Shown here in pieces: positions 26,973 to 35,596 of a stretch of DNA of 64,000 bases (position 1 is its first letter; every line of letters begins with the position of its first letter). The notes under the pieces are model-generated. The model made no database searches and was not told where the DNA came from. It was given only the letters and a program-made list of their open reading frames with translations. Source of the DNA: Candidatus Thorarchaeota archaeon (lineage in GTDB: Archaea > Asgardarchaeota > Thorarchaeia > Thorarchaeales > Thorarchaeaceae); contig JAGSHN010000005.1 of NCBI GenBank assembly GCA_029855935.1, forward strand, positions 142,396 to 206,395, in the 5' to 3' direction. A program made the position numbers and the translations under genes.

Positions 26973-27359
26973 CTAGTCTGTGCGTCGCCATCGTGCGAGG
27001 AACTCTTTCCGTTCGGAATCGTGTACGTGGACACGTGTAAAACGACCGAGAATCTGAGCAATCTCCTGTGCTAGGAGATGATAACAGAAGTCTAAACGAT
27101 GAGACAGTACTACGTCTTGGTAGAAACTTCGGCAGCTGCAATAGACGTTGGGTATCACCAGGTATTCTCGTTTGGCCCCGAGCACTATCCACCTGCTTGT
27201 TCCACTCGGTCTGAAAATGTAGTGCTGTACTCTATCCTCTTCCACTGCTCGAGCCGCACGAATGAATCTATTGCCATATTGATTGGTGAGAACTTCCACT
27301 GTCCTATTGTTAATACCGTTTGACCTGATCAGTTCAATCTCAGACTCGCTAAGGACCAT
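26973..27359 (-). CDS. SWIM zinc-finger protein (Sws1-like)
   Basis: 128 residues. After a helical N-terminus and two strands (HYIFRPSGTSRWIVLGA, EYLVIPNVYC) comes CSCRSFYQDVV...CYHLL, the CxC...CxH SWIM signature. Eukaryotic Sws1 carries this motif and pairs with RAD51 paralogues; SWIM proteins of this size in archaea have been proposed as its relatives. A RadA/RadB partnership is inferred. It shares a short intergenic region with the divergent phosphoesterase gene. Confidence 0.75.
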   Translation of the reverse strand: MVLSESEIELIRSNGINNRTVEVLTNQYGNRFIRAARAVEEDRVQHYIFRPSGTSRWIVLGAKREYLVIPNVYCSCRSFYQDVVLSHRLDFCYHLLAQEIAQILGRFTRVHVHDSERKEFLARWRRTD

Positions 27360-27384
27360 CCTTGGTCAATAGGTCATTACAGCA

Positions 27385-27399
27385 GCGGTTAAAACATTG
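27385..27399 (+). promoter_or_regulatory. TATA promoter of the phosphoesterase gene
   Basis: GCGGTTAAAACATTG lies about 30 bp upstream of the ATG at 27422, supporting that start over a TTG at 27362. Confidence 0.45.
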
Positions 27400-27421
27400 T
27401 GCCCTCTCAGATGACGGTGAA

Positions 27422-28252
27422 ATGGAGATCATTCTTGAGAGACGTGGAATGATTCTATCGTCCGGTGACCGATCGTCACTTCTTGTCGCAGACCTACACC
27501 TGGGACTCCACAGAGAACTTGAAACTAGGACTGGTGCTGTCTTCGACTCAGAGCAGGAGGCCATCACACACGATATTGAGAAACTCATCAGGCGATACAG
27601 AGTGGATAATCTGTGGATTGTAGGCGATCTGAAACACTCCATTGGAGTTGACACGGGATACAACTGGAGCGAGATTCCCAAGTTCCTAGACAGACTCAGT
27701 AGCAGGGTGAACGTCACGATACTTCCAGGCAACCACGATGGCGAGATTCGCGCACTAGTTCCAAGGAGAGTTGTAATAGGCGACGCTAGGGGGTGTACGG
27801 TCTGGCGCGGGGAACTGGTAATAGCCGCCGTTCATGGTCATGCTTGGCCCTCACCAGAGGTGCTGAGCGCAGATGTCATTGTGATGGGACATAATCATCC
27901 AGCCATTCGTATCATCCATGAAGTTCCCCTCGGCAGTGGCGGACGAGTTAGAAGGAGAGGAATGCCAGTTCCTGTCTTTCTGAAGATGCCATTGAGCAGG
28001 CAATGCGTCGCAAGGCACGCGAGGATGAACTCAAGAACCGAGAGACGCGGAGAGGCAGTATTGTTCGTCATGCCAAGTTTCAATCCGCTCGCAGCAGGTG
28101 TAAACATAGGCAGAGCGGATGCGAAACTACGCGGACCTATGATAGAGAGCGGATGTGCTGACAAGTCCCAAGCGGACGTATACAGCGAGAACGGAGTATT
28201 CCTGGGAGATCTGGCGAGTCTATCAGAGAGAACTAACGAAAGCATTAAATGA
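27422..28252 (+). CDS. Calcineurin-like metallophosphoesterase
   Basis: 276 residues with the full binuclear-metal motif set: DLHLG, GDLKH, GNHDG, HGHAWP and GHNHP. The layout resembles the archaeal/bacterial group often found beside DNA ligase or Lhr helicase genes; here lhr is 2.3 kb upstream. The substrate cannot be told from sequence. After the core, a ~90-residue tail (VFLKMPLSRQCVARHARM, VMPSFNPLAAGVNIG) is also typical of this group. tRNA-Pro follows 25 bp after the stop. Confidence 0.85.
   Translation: MEIILERRGMILSSGDRSSLLVADLHLGLHRELETRTGAVFDSEQEAITHDIEKLIRRYRVDNLWIVGDLKHSIGVDTGYNWSEIPKFLDRLSSRVNVTILPGNHDGEIRALVPRRVVIGDARGCTVWRGELVIAAVHGHAWPSPEVLSADVIVMGHNHPAIRIIHEVPLGSGGRVRRRGMPVPVFLKMPLSRQCVARHARMNSRTERRGEAVLFVMPSFNPLAAGVNIGRADAKLRGPMIESGCADKSQADVYSENGVFLGDLASLSERTNESIK
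28238..28252 (+). promoter_or_regulatory. Promoter of tRNA-Pro
   Basis: CGAAAGCATTAAATG lies inside the 3' end of the phosphoesterase gene, about 30 bp before the tRNA, and matches the local BRE/TATA pattern. Confidence 0.55.
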
Positions 28253-28277
28253 CTCCAGAGGCGGAATTGAGATTGAT

Positions 28278-28354
28278 GGGTCGGTGGTCTAGCTTGGTAT
28301 GATTCTTGGTTCGGGACCAAGAGGTCGCGAGTTCAAATCTCGTCCGGCCCACCA
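28278..28354 (+). tRNA. tRNA-Pro (CGG), intron-free
   Basis: Acceptor GGGTCGG pairs with CCGGCCC, anticodon stem CTTGG/CCAAG encloses TTCGGGA (anticodon CGG), and the T-arm loop is TTCAAAT. CCA is encoded (28352-28354). No intron, unlike most tRNAs in this window. Confidence 0.95.
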
Positions 28355-28423
28355 CCGACCCACCGTCTTCTGCTAGAGCATAGCTCGGAAACATTGACAC
28401 TGTCTTCGGGGGGGAATTACACA

Positions 28424-28900
28424 TCACTGTTGTGCCGATTTGATTGCGTGGAGAAGAACGGACGCCGTTGCGGCCGGACCAATATCGATCTGGGAGTCAA
28501 TGCTTACACACTCGCCAAGGTCCATCTCTCGCCTTGAGAATGAACTGGTACTGCCGGACAGGGTTATCATAACACGCTCACCGTTTGTTACCTGCCGCGA
28601 CAAATCGTGCAGATTCACACGATTCTTCGTCAACATTGGGGAAACCAGCATCAGAGGACGCGCTACGCCCAACAGTTCGATGGCATCTGACAAGTCTGGC
28701 AAGACGATGAATCTACCGTTCATCTTCAGAGCAAGTTTGTTCGCATCTGGAACACCGCTCTGGGCAGCAGCACCCTCCGGTTTCGATACTATGAATGTTG
28801 GAAAACCCATCCCGTACACAACTTGGGCAGTGTCTACGACTTTGCTGACGGAGTGGACATTGTGGAGTACGACGAATACGTTATCAAACTTATGAAACAT
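28424..28900 (-). CDS. SPOUT-superfamily-like protein (COG4080-type)
   Basis: About 158 residues. VFVVLHNVHSVSKVVDTAQ near the start, FIVSKPEGAAAQSG, LMLVSPMLTKN, and a late ERVMITLSGSTSSFSRREMDLG resemble the archaeal family labelled SpoU/SPOUT-like or, less aptly, RecB-family nuclease. An RNA 2'-O-methylation role is possible but untested. The start at ATG 28900 is decided by a perfect AGGAGG nine bases upstream, inside the end of the C5 methyltransferase gene, which it overlaps by 11 bp. Confidence 0.75.
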   Translation of the reverse strand: MFHKFDNVFVVLHNVHSVSKVVDTAQVVYGMGFPTFIVSKPEGAAAQSGVPDANKLALKMNGRFIVLPDLSDAIELLGVARPLMLVSPMLTKNRVNLHDLSRQVTNGERVMITLSGSTSSFSRREMDLGECVSIDSQIDIGPAATASVLLHAIKSAQQ

Positions 28901-29852
28901 GAACCTGAACCTCCTGTGCAATCAGATGGGAGATCAGAGGTGGAACACTCTCTCCAACTTGATTGTATTGGCTTTCAATCGGGCCTACAAACTGGTAGTC
29001 ATCAGGATAACTCATCAGTCTTGCGTGTTCTCTCACAGTGAGTAATCGGTGCTCATATGGATGTATGTATCGTGAGAGACCGTTGACAGATGTTGCGACT
29101 TGATTTGGATGAAGACGTACCCAGTTGGGGATGGTCCGTCCACGAGATCGAAAGTACCGAATTCCTTGACCCCAACGAGTCTTACGTACGAGCTTCTCTC
29201 GCGACGGGGGCAGCAGGCGCAGCTGATGATTCGGAACATCGTTCGCTTGAGGTGAGAACAGAGCATCAAGACCTAATGGTGGTAAGTCGCCGATGGCCTC
29301 CTCAACAACTGGGGCACGACGACGAGGCAGATGCAGTCGAATGTTGCTGATGAATAGCCTCAGCCTGCGAGACGGGTTCCCGTGCTCTTCAGCCCGGATC
29401 AGATTGAAGTTGACGTTGCTGATACCAGCCCGCTCCATCTCCTCCAGCACTATGTCTCGGCCACCTGCACGAAGCAGAGCTGCTACGTTCTCGATAACAT
29501 AGACCTGTGGCTCTAGGTCGCCGATGAGCCGAATCGCATCGAGGAGTAGTCGCGCTGTCCCCTCGCCATAGACCCGCTCGATTGCAGGGCGCTCACTAGT
29601 CGGGTTGGCCAAACTGAACTCCTCACATGGGGGAGAGGCGATGACTATATCCGGTCGACCTCCAAGGAACCGTTCAATAGTCAGGGAGTGAAGGGCGCGG
29701 ATATCGTGTAGCAGCACCGTTGCCTGCGGATTATTCAACTGGTAGGTTGCAAGAGCGAACGAATCCACATCTATTGCAAGATGATGCGTTGCAAGATGGG
29801 CGAATCCCTGTGAGAAGCCTCCAGCGCCGCAGAAGAGGTCAACAATCTTCAT
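28890..29852 (-). CDS. C5-cytosine DNA methyltransferase
   Basis: 320 residues from the ATG at 29852. Motifs in order: DLFCGAGGFSQG (I), ASPPCEEFS (IV, catalytic Cys), YVIENV (VI), RRLRLF (VIII), a target-recognition region with PNHQLR, and QVGESVPP (X). It is close to the small HaeIII-like class. No restriction enzyme gene is adjacent, so it appears orphan. The downstream SPOUT-like gene overlaps it and is probably cotranslated. An RNA substrate cannot be excluded. Confidence 0.9.
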   Translation of the reverse strand: MKIVDLFCGAGGFSQGFAHLATHHLAIDVDSFALATYQLNNPQATVLLHDIRALHSLTIERFLGGRPDIVIASPPCEEFSLANPTSERPAIERVYGEGTARLLLDAIRLIGDLEPQVYVIENVAALLRAGGRDIVLEEMERAGISNVNFNLIRAEEHGNPSRRLRLFISNIRLHLPRRRAPVVEEAIGDLPPLGLDALFSPQANDVPNHQLRLLPPSREKLVRKTRWGQGIRYFRSRGRTIPNWVRLHPNQVATSVNGLSRYIHPYEHRLLTVREHARLMSYPDDYQFVGPIESQYNQVGESVPPLISHLIAQEVQVHVS

Positions 29853-29964
29853 GCTCGTCACCGGGTCGGAACCAGGCAATAGAAACCTATCGGTTGATGA
29901 TTAACCAAGAAGAGTTCAAACAGGTGTGCTAGGCAGCTGTCGACGGAAGAGTTCAAATGGAACG

Positions 29965-30948
29965 ATGAACAACAGACCGCTCACACCGCAACAAGAGAGT
30001 GAGAGAATGGGCACCGGAACAGGAAAGGGCAAGACCATTCTGTTTGGTGAGCACTTTGTCGTATACGGATATCCAGCACTAGCTGCAGGAATTGCAGCTG
30101 AAACTGTTGCTGTTGTGACGAGAAAGGAAGAGCCCGGCTGGACGCTTGACGATCAGAGACCCGAGATGCCGGGCTACAAGAAGGAGAAAGCCGAAGAGCA
30201 GCGCATCTCGATAGAAAACGTCCTGCGATTCTGTGGAATTGATGTGTCAAAACAGGGCATTCACATAGAGTTTGGTGGTAATCTCGTTTGTGCCTCAGGA
30301 ATAGGTGCGAGTGCGGCAAGCTGCGTTGCACTTGCACGTGCACTGAATGACGAGTTTGGACTGGGCTTCGACGACGAGAAGATAAATGAGGCTGCATACG
30401 AGGGGGAGAAAGGCTATCATGGGACCCCCTCGGGGATAGACAATACCGCATCGACATTTGGCGGACTTGTGTGGTATGTGCGGAATTTGGAGGGCGGACC
30501 ACCAACCTTTGAGAGAATCAAACTATCAAGGGGAGTAGACCTCGTCATTGCGGCAACGGGACTGACTGCTAGTACGAGGGAAGTGGTGGGTGATGTTAGA
30601 AGGAAGAAGGAGAGTAACCCTGAATGGTTCAAGGAGATAGTGACGGAGTATGATGGACTCGTCAGATCGGCTAGGGAGGCCCTCATCGCCCTCGACCTCA
30701 AGAAGGTGGGAGAACTGATGAACAGAAACCACGAACTGCTACAGGAACTGACAGTTTCCTGCGAGGAGCTAGACAATCTTGTGGGCATAGCACGAGAGAA
30801 CGGTGCTCTGGGGGCAAAGCTTACGGGAACGGGACGAGGGGGGAATATGATAGCGCTGGCAGAAAGCCCACAGGCGGCACAAGACATCGGGGAGGCCTTG
30901 AAAAGGGGAGGTGCTGCTGCTGTGTGGATAACATCGTTTGGACTATGA
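29965..30948 (+). CDS. mvk: Mevalonate kinase
   Basis: GHMP kinase making mevalonate 5-phosphate, first step of the operon. Motifs: GKGKTILFGEHFVVYGYPALAAG (motif 1), CASGIGASAASCVALARAL (ATP-binding loop), the catalytic region YHGTPSGIDN, and GAKLTGTGRGGNMIAL (motif 3). 327 residues from ATG 29965; ATG 30007 would still keep all motifs. The next genes supply the dehydratase/decarboxylase branch, which confirms substrate assignment by context. Confidence 0.93.
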   Translation: MNNRPLTPQQESERMGTGTGKGKTILFGEHFVVYGYPALAAGIAAETVAVVTRKEEPGWTLDDQRPEMPGYKKEKAEEQRISIENVLRFCGIDVSKQGIHIEFGGNLVCASGIGASAASCVALARALNDEFGLGFDDEKINEAAYEGEKGYHGTPSGIDNTASTFGGLVWYVRNLEGGPPTFERIKLSRGVDLVIAATGLTASTREVVGDVRRKKESNPEWFKEIVTEYDGLVRSAREALIALDLKKVGELMNRNHELLQELTVSCEELDNLVGIARENGALGAKLTGTGRGGNMIALAESPQAAQDIGEALKRGGAAAVWITSFGL

Positions 30949-30975
30949 GAACTAATCAAGAGGAGGTAGAGAACG

Positions 30976-32283
30976 GTGATTCTGGAGGAATACGTCAACA
31001 CCCAACGAAATGATGGCAGACTCAGAGTGGTAAGAAAAGAGGTTTCCAAGAACTTGGAGGCCGCGGGAGTTCTAAGTGCAATGGAGCCTACTCCAATTCT
31101 CTTCGAAAACATAGCGGAGTCCGAATTCAGGGTTGTGGGAAACCTCTTCTGCACGAAGATGCAGATAGCAGACTACTTCGGCATCTCGGTTCAGGACATC
31201 ATCCCCATCCTCACCGCAGCGATTGAGAAGAGAAGCCCACCAGAGGTCACGGACAATGCACCATGTCAAGAGGTTGTGAGAGAGCACGTCGACCTGAATG
31301 AGCTGCCGATACTCGTGCACAATGAGGTTGATGGTGGGCCGTACATCTCGTCGGGCGTGATGGTGGCATCCGACCCGGAGTATGGTCAGAACCTGGACTT
31401 CCACAGAGCCATGCAATTTGACAAAGACAAGATGGTGATTCGTGTTGTCCGTGGGCGCGACTTTCACAAGTTCCTACAGAAGAATGGAGAACTTGATGTG
31501 GCACTTTGTGTTGGAAACACTCCAGAGGTTCTCATCGCGGCCGCAACGTCGGTAGAAACTGGCATCAACGAGCTTGAGATTGCGAATGCGCTTCGGCCAA
31601 TTCAGGTCACAAAGGCCAAGCTCTCAGACCTGTTGATTCCTGCCGACTGTGAGTTCGTTCTCGAGGGGCGGGTCTTTCTTGAGGAGCTTCACGACGAAGG
31701 ACCATTCATTGACCTCACAGAAACTGTCGATGTAGTCCGACAGGAACCGGTCTTTGAAGTCAGGAAGATAACTCATAGGAAGACGGCCATCTGGCAGGCT
31801 CTGCTCCCAGGTAAGCTGGAGCACAAGATCCTGATGGGAATGCCACGTGAGCCCACAATATTCAGAAAGGTCAGGGAGAGAAACGTGGAGGTTCTCGACG
31901 TGTACATCACACCGGGAGGCGCGAGCTGGCTCCATGTCGCTGTCAAAATAAGAAAGCACAATGAGGATGACGGGCTGAGAGCCGTCCAGGCTGCATTTGA
32001 GGGCCATAAGAGCGCAAAGCATGTCTGGGTGTACGACGATGATATAGACATCTATGATGAGCGTGAGCGTGAGTGGGCCATGGCAACTAGGTTTCAGGCC
32101 GATGAGGACCTTCTGATCAAAGACAGGGAGCCCGGTAGCTCTCTCGACCCCAGCGCCGAGCCGGGCACCAAGATGACGACCAAGGTGGGATTTGACTGTA
32201 CAAAGCCCCTTGTCACAAAGGGCAAGAGCTTTGACAAGGCGAAATTCCCTGTCGTTGATGTTGATAAGTATCTGGGTGAGTGA
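30976..32283 (+). CDS. UbiD-family anhydromevalonate phosphate decarboxylase
   Basis: 435-residue UbiD-family enzyme. In the archaeal mevalonate pathway the family member decarboxylates trans-anhydromevalonate 5-phosphate to isopentenyl phosphate using prenylated FMN. Segments include FENIAESEFRVVGNLFCTKMQ, a PILVHNEVDGGPYISSG block, LEGRVFLEELHDEGPF and GASWLHVAVKI. Start is GTG with a strong AGGAGGT nine bases upstream. Its place between mevalonate kinase and the two dehydratase subunits assigns the role; by sequence alone it could be another UbiD decarboxylase. A UbiX-type flavin prenyltransferase is needed and is not in the window. Confidence 0.88.
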   Translation: MILEEYVNTQRNDGRLRVVRKEVSKNLEAAGVLSAMEPTPILFENIAESEFRVVGNLFCTKMQIADYFGISVQDIIPILTAAIEKRSPPEVTDNAPCQEVVREHVDLNELPILVHNEVDGGPYISSGVMVASDPEYGQNLDFHRAMQFDKDKMVIRVVRGRDFHKFLQKNGELDVALCVGNTPEVLIAAATSVETGINELEIANALRPIQVTKAKLSDLLIPADCEFVLEGRVFLEELHDEGPFIDLTETVDVVRQEPVFEVRKITHRKTAIWQALLPGKLEHKILMGMPREPTIFRKVRERNVEVLDVYITPGGASWLHVAVKIRKHNEDDGLRAVQAAFEGHKSAKHVWVYDDDIDIYDEREREWAMATRFQADEDLLIKDREPGSSLDPSAEPGTKMTTKVGFDCTKPLVTKGKSFDKAKFPVVDVDKYLGE

Positions 32284-32284
32284 A

Positions 32285-33472
32285 ATGGGACTCGAACTGA
32301 CGAGAGAAGAACAAGAGATGCTGGACGGGAAACACGGCAAGGCAACCCAGAAAGCAATGGAGATTATCACAACACTGGGAGAAATATATGGTGCAGAGAA
32401 ACTGATTCCGGTTTCAAGCGTGCAGATTGCGGGTGTCTCATATCACAACCTCGGAGAGGCTGGGCTTGAGTATCTCGCGGAGATGGCGGAGGACGGAAGG
32501 GTGCGCGTTCTGACCACTCTCAATCCAGCAGGTATGGACCTGACCGAGTGGAAAAAACATGGAATTCCCGAGGACTTTGCCAAGAATCAGCAACGAGTGG
32601 TCGAAGCATTTGCAAGGATGGGGGTCATAACTACCTGCACCTGCACCCCCTATCTGATTGGCAACCTTCCGCACTACGGTGAACACATAGCTTGGGCCGA
32701 GTCCTCTGCGGTCTGCTTTGCTAACTCGATTATCGGAGCACGAACGAATCGCGAGGGCGGTCCCAGCGCTCTCGCCGCGGCACTCACTGGACGGACAGCG
32801 GAATACGGACTTCATCTCGATGAAAACAGGAATGCACAAGTGAGATACATTGTGGAGGCCGACCTTGAAAACACGGACGACTTTGGTCTGCTGGGAAAGG
32901 TGATAGGTGACCGTACCAAGAAGAGGGTGCCATATATAGTCGGCATAGAGAGTGCGACCACTGAGGAATTGAAGTCTCTCTGTGCATCCATTGCGACATA
33001 CGGCGGTCTGGGCATATTTCACATCGAGGGCATAACGCCCAACCGAACACCAATCCCTGAAGAAACAGAAACGGTCACTCAAGAAGATCTGGAGCAGGCG
33101 AGGGACGAACTCGACGACCGGGACGCGGAAATAGACTTCATCAGCATTGGATGCCCTCACGCCAGCATAAAGGAGATAGTGAGGGTTGCTGAACTCCTGA
33201 AGGGGAAAAAGATTGCTGAGGGGAAGACTGTCTGGATAACCACTGCAAGGCCAACAAAGGATCTTGCCATCAAGATGGGATACTATGACATCATAGAACA
33301 GGCAGGAGCATTCCTTGTCAGCGATGCTTGCTGTGCAGTGGCCCCGCTCAAGGGCAGGTTCAAGGGCCTGATGACGGACTCCGCCAAGGCTTGCTTCTAT
33401 GCCAGAGGCAAGAACAAGTTCAGGACCGAGATTCGGACTGTGGAGGAATGCATCAGGGAGGCGACATCATGA
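32285..33472 (+). CDS. Phosphomevalonate dehydratase large subunit (AcnX type)
   Basis: 395-residue aconitase-X large subunit, which with the small subunit dehydrates mevalonate 5-phosphate to trans-anhydromevalonate 5-phosphate at an Fe-S cluster. Segments: GKATQKAMEIITTLG, VQIAGVSYHNLGEAGLE, CTCTPYLIGNLPHYGEHIAWAESSA, FANSIIGARTNREGGPSALAAALTGRT, and late DFISIGCPHASIKEI and VSDACCAVAPLKG. The cysteines in TCTCTPY, IGCPHA and CCA are cluster-ligand candidates. ATG is one base after the decarboxylase stop; the end overlaps the small subunit by ATGA. Confidence 0.9.
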   Translation: MGLELTREEQEMLDGKHGKATQKAMEIITTLGEIYGAEKLIPVSSVQIAGVSYHNLGEAGLEYLAEMAEDGRVRVLTTLNPAGMDLTEWKKHGIPEDFAKNQQRVVEAFARMGVITTCTCTPYLIGNLPHYGEHIAWAESSAVCFANSIIGARTNREGGPSALAAALTGRTAEYGLHLDENRNAQVRYIVEADLENTDDFGLLGKVIGDRTKKRVPYIVGIESATTEELKSLCASIATYGGLGIFHIEGITPNRTPIPEETETVTQEDLEQARDELDDRDAEIDFISIGCPHASIKEIVRVAELLKGKKIAEGKTVWITTARPTKDLAIKMGYYDIIEQAGAFLVSDACCAVAPLKGRFKGLMTDSAKACFYARGKNKFRTEIRTVEECIREATS

Positions 33473-33861
33473 AACTCCAGGGAAGGCGCATATTCAAGGG
33501 AAAAGCAACGGGAGAGGTCCTCGCCACCTCCGAGGACATCTCGTTCTACGGAGGCTGCGATCCGGAAACAGGGGAGATTGTCGAGAAGAACCACCCTCTT
33601 GAGGGGCAGTCCGTTGCGGGGAAAGTTCTGGTATTTCCAACGGGAAAGGGCAGCACAGTCGGATCATACGTTCTGTACGCCCTGAAGAAAGCAGGTAAGG
33701 CCCCTCTTGCAATTATCAATAGGGCGACGGACCCCGTCATTGCCGTCGGATGTATAATAAGTGAGATTCCCGCAGTGGATCAGATAGACATAGACCATCT
33801 CAGGACGGGACAGAGAGTGGAAGTGGATGCAGACAACGGCACCGTCACAATCTTGGACTAG
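33469..33861 (+). CDS. Phosphomevalonate dehydratase small subunit (AcnX type)
   Basis: 130-residue swivelling domain partner of the large subunit. Conserved stretches are GKATGEVLATSEDISFYGGCDPETG, PLEGQSVAGKVLVFPTGKGSTVGSYVLYAL and ATDPVIAVGCIISEIPAVDQ. Start ATG overlaps the large-subunit stop (ATGA), indicating tight coupling and equal production. Last gene of the mevalonate operon; converges on rps2 with a 4-bp overlap. Confidence 0.9.
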   Translation: MKLQGRRIFKGKATGEVLATSEDISFYGGCDPETGEIVEKNHPLEGQSVAGKVLVFPTGKGSTVGSYVLYALKKAGKAPLAIINRATDPVIAVGCIISEIPAVDQIDIDHLRTGQRVEVDADNGTVTILD

Positions 33862-34478
33862 AGCCGCTGAATCTGCGGCTCAAAGTCCTCCACCGTGAAC
33901 GCCGGCTCTGCATCTTCAGGAATATCCCCGCGTTCGATTAGTACCTGCTTCGTGAGGAGATAGTAGATCAACGCCAGTGCCTTGCGTCCGCGGTTGTTCG
34001 TCGGGATGACTAAATCGACGTTGGTCACCACGTTGTCGGTGTCGCACAGTGCCACAACGGGAACACCGATTTTCGATGCCTCTGTCAGGGCCTGCTGATC
34101 GGTACGCGGGTCTGTCAGTATGACCAGCTCCGGCTCCACGTATACACGAGGACCAGCAATGCTCGGGTTTGTTAGCGTTCCTGGAATGAACCTTGTTGTG
34201 AACGCATTTGCACCCGTGTAGTGCGCGAAGGTTTCCACAGGACGCTTACCATATGCGCGACCCGATACCACCGCGATCTTTGATGGTTCAAACCTTGCAA
34301 TGAACTTGGCAGCAACACGTAGACGCTCATCGGTCTTGCGGACATCCAGAACATAGACGCCCGTTGGTCGCTGACGATAGACGAACTGATCCATATCCTC
34401 TGTCTTCATTGTCGTGCCTATGTGACATCCAGCAGCGAGATAGTTGTCCAGTGATGTCAGCAGGTCAATCTCAGCCAT
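33858..34478 (-). CDS. rps2: 30S ribosomal protein S2
   Basis: 206 residues; LAAGCHIGT, VYVLDVRKTDERLR, FIPGTLTNP, EPELVILTDPRTDQQALTEA and IPTNNRGRKALALIYYLL are typical archaeal/eukaryotic S2 (uS2) blocks. ATG 34478 overlaps nothing and gives the family start; the longer frame includes rpoN sequence. Last gene of the rpoD-L18e-L13-S9-rpoN-S2 cluster. The usual rpoK and enolase genes are absent from this spot. Confidence 0.95.
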   Translation of the reverse strand: MAEIDLLTSLDNYLAAGCHIGTTMKTEDMDQFVYRQRPTGVYVLDVRKTDERLRVAAKFIARFEPSKIAVVSGRAYGKRPVETFAHYTGANAFTTRFIPGTLTNPSIAGPRVYVEPELVILTDPRTDQQALTEASKIGVPVVALCDTDNVVTNVDLVIPTNNRGRKALALIYYLLTKQVLIERGDIPEDAEPAFTVEDFEPQIQRL

Positions 34479-34485
34479 CTCAGTA

Positions 34486-34728
34486 TCACTCACTCTGCTT
34501 AGCCTCCTCTGCGCCAATTGTCGCAAACGCCATGAAGCTGTCGATGATGTCAATATGGGCGAGCAACATCCGACGACAGCAGTACCGATGAAGCCCCAGA
34601 TTGTCTAGAACCTCAGCGGGATCAGCTCCCTGTCGGACCTGACGCCGAAACTCTTCATACTTGTCTGCAACAACTTTTCCGCACGTGAAACATCGCACTG
34701 GGATTATCAATCGTTCACACCTCATCAT
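34486..34728 (-). CDS. rpoN: RNA polymerase subunit N (RPB10 homologue)
   Basis: 80 residues with the zinc-binding [12 protein letters not shown] start motif and YCCRRMLL, which together provide the four zinc-ligand cysteines of RpoN/RPB10. It has a slightly longer C-terminal tail ([13 protein letters not shown]) than most. Two tandem ATGs begin the frame; it follows S9 without a gap. Confidence 0.94.
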   Translation of the reverse strand: MMRCERLIIPVRCFTCGKVVADKYEEFRRQVRQGADPAEVLDNLGLHRYCCRRMLLAHIDIIDSFMAFATIGAEEAKQSE

Positions 34729-35133
34729 CTACCTGTATGACTTCTGATATCGTGCTCTTGCAGACGGGCCTCCGAACTTCTTGGGCTCGGTTCGACGCGC
34801 GTCACCCACAAGCATCGTACGATCATGCTCGAGCATTCGGGAGCGGGCCTCGTAGTCCTGACTCATCTTGATCAGGCCAGTCGCAATTGCCATTCTCACT
34901 GCATCAGCCTGACTCATAAAACCGCCACCGCGTACCCTGACACGGATGTCGTATTTCTTCCATCCGTCACCAAACAGAAGCAGTGGTTCCATAATCCTCA
35001 GCCTTGCCACCTCGGGCTCAAGTATCTCAAGGGGCTTGCCGTTGATACGGATACGTCCCTTCCCCTCCCGGATTGTGGCCTTAGCCAAGGATGTCTTTCT
35101 CTTTCCTGTAGACACTACGACCCGCACTTTCAC
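34729..35133 (-). CDS. rps9: 30S ribosomal protein S9
   Basis: 134 residues, uS9 family: STGKRKTSLAKATIREGKG at the start, RVRGGGFMSQADAVRMAIA in the middle and the basic tail KFGGPSARARYQKSYR. Start is GTG overlapping the L13 stop (GTGA) and preceded by GGAGGAGG, showing translational coupling. A longer reading from 35172 would run through L13 sequence. Confidence 0.95.
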   Translation of the reverse strand: MKVRVVVSTGKRKTSLAKATIREGKGRIRINGKPLEILEPEVARLRIMEPLLLFGDGWKKYDIRVRVRGGGFMSQADAVRMAIATGLIKMSQDYEARSRMLEHDRTMLVGDARRTEPKKFGGPSARARYQKSYR

Positions 35134-35585
35134 GCCTCCTCCATGGGATTCCTCCAGCCAAGCTCGTGACATAGCTCGCCGACCGTTATGTATTTCCTAG
35201 TCAGACTGGTGTACCGGGCCCCCTCCAGCACGATGGGGTCTATGTCAGCATATTCCTCCGGAACCCCTATGTAGACACGAATCCGCTTGTAAGCAGCCTT
35301 GCCTCTGGGCTTGGGCCAAGGCAACATTCCACGGATGATTCTACGCACCAAAGTATCAGGCCTCTTGGGATGAAAAGGCCCTTTGCGAGGATTGTATGAC
35401 GTACGAATCCGACGCTTGGACTTGTATGCCTTGATCACTGTATACCGGTCGCCCGTTATGATTGCTTTCTCAGCGTTGACGATGACCACAATCTCGCCCA
35501 AGAGCGCAGCCTTTGCCGCCTTGGCCGCAAGGCGCCCTACGACCAGATTCGATGCATCGTACACTTTGACTCGCTGTTCGTTCAT
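35130..35585 (-). CDS. rpl13: 50S ribosomal protein L13
   Basis: uL13 family, about 151 residues: KVYDASNLVVGRLAAKAAKAAL, IVNAEKAIITG, FHPKRPDTLVRRIIRGMLPW and a C-terminal KYITVGELCHELGW. Three ATG codons stand in tandem (35591, 35588, 35585); GAGGTGG sits about six bases before the third, which is therefore preferred. Confidence 0.95.
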   Translation of the reverse strand: MNEQRVKVYDASNLVVGRLAAKAAKAALLGEIVVIVNAEKAIITGDRYTVIKAYKSKRRIRTSYNPRKGPFHPKRPDTLVRRIIRGMLPWPKPRGKAAYKRIRVYIGVPEEYADIDPIVLEGARYTSLTRKYITVGELCHELGWRNPMEEA

Positions 35586-35596
35586 CATCATCCACC

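Noticed and set aside
28245-28427. Minus-strand frame containing FELATSWSRTKN
   Set aside because: It is the known antisense artefact of a tRNA gene (here tRNA-Pro).
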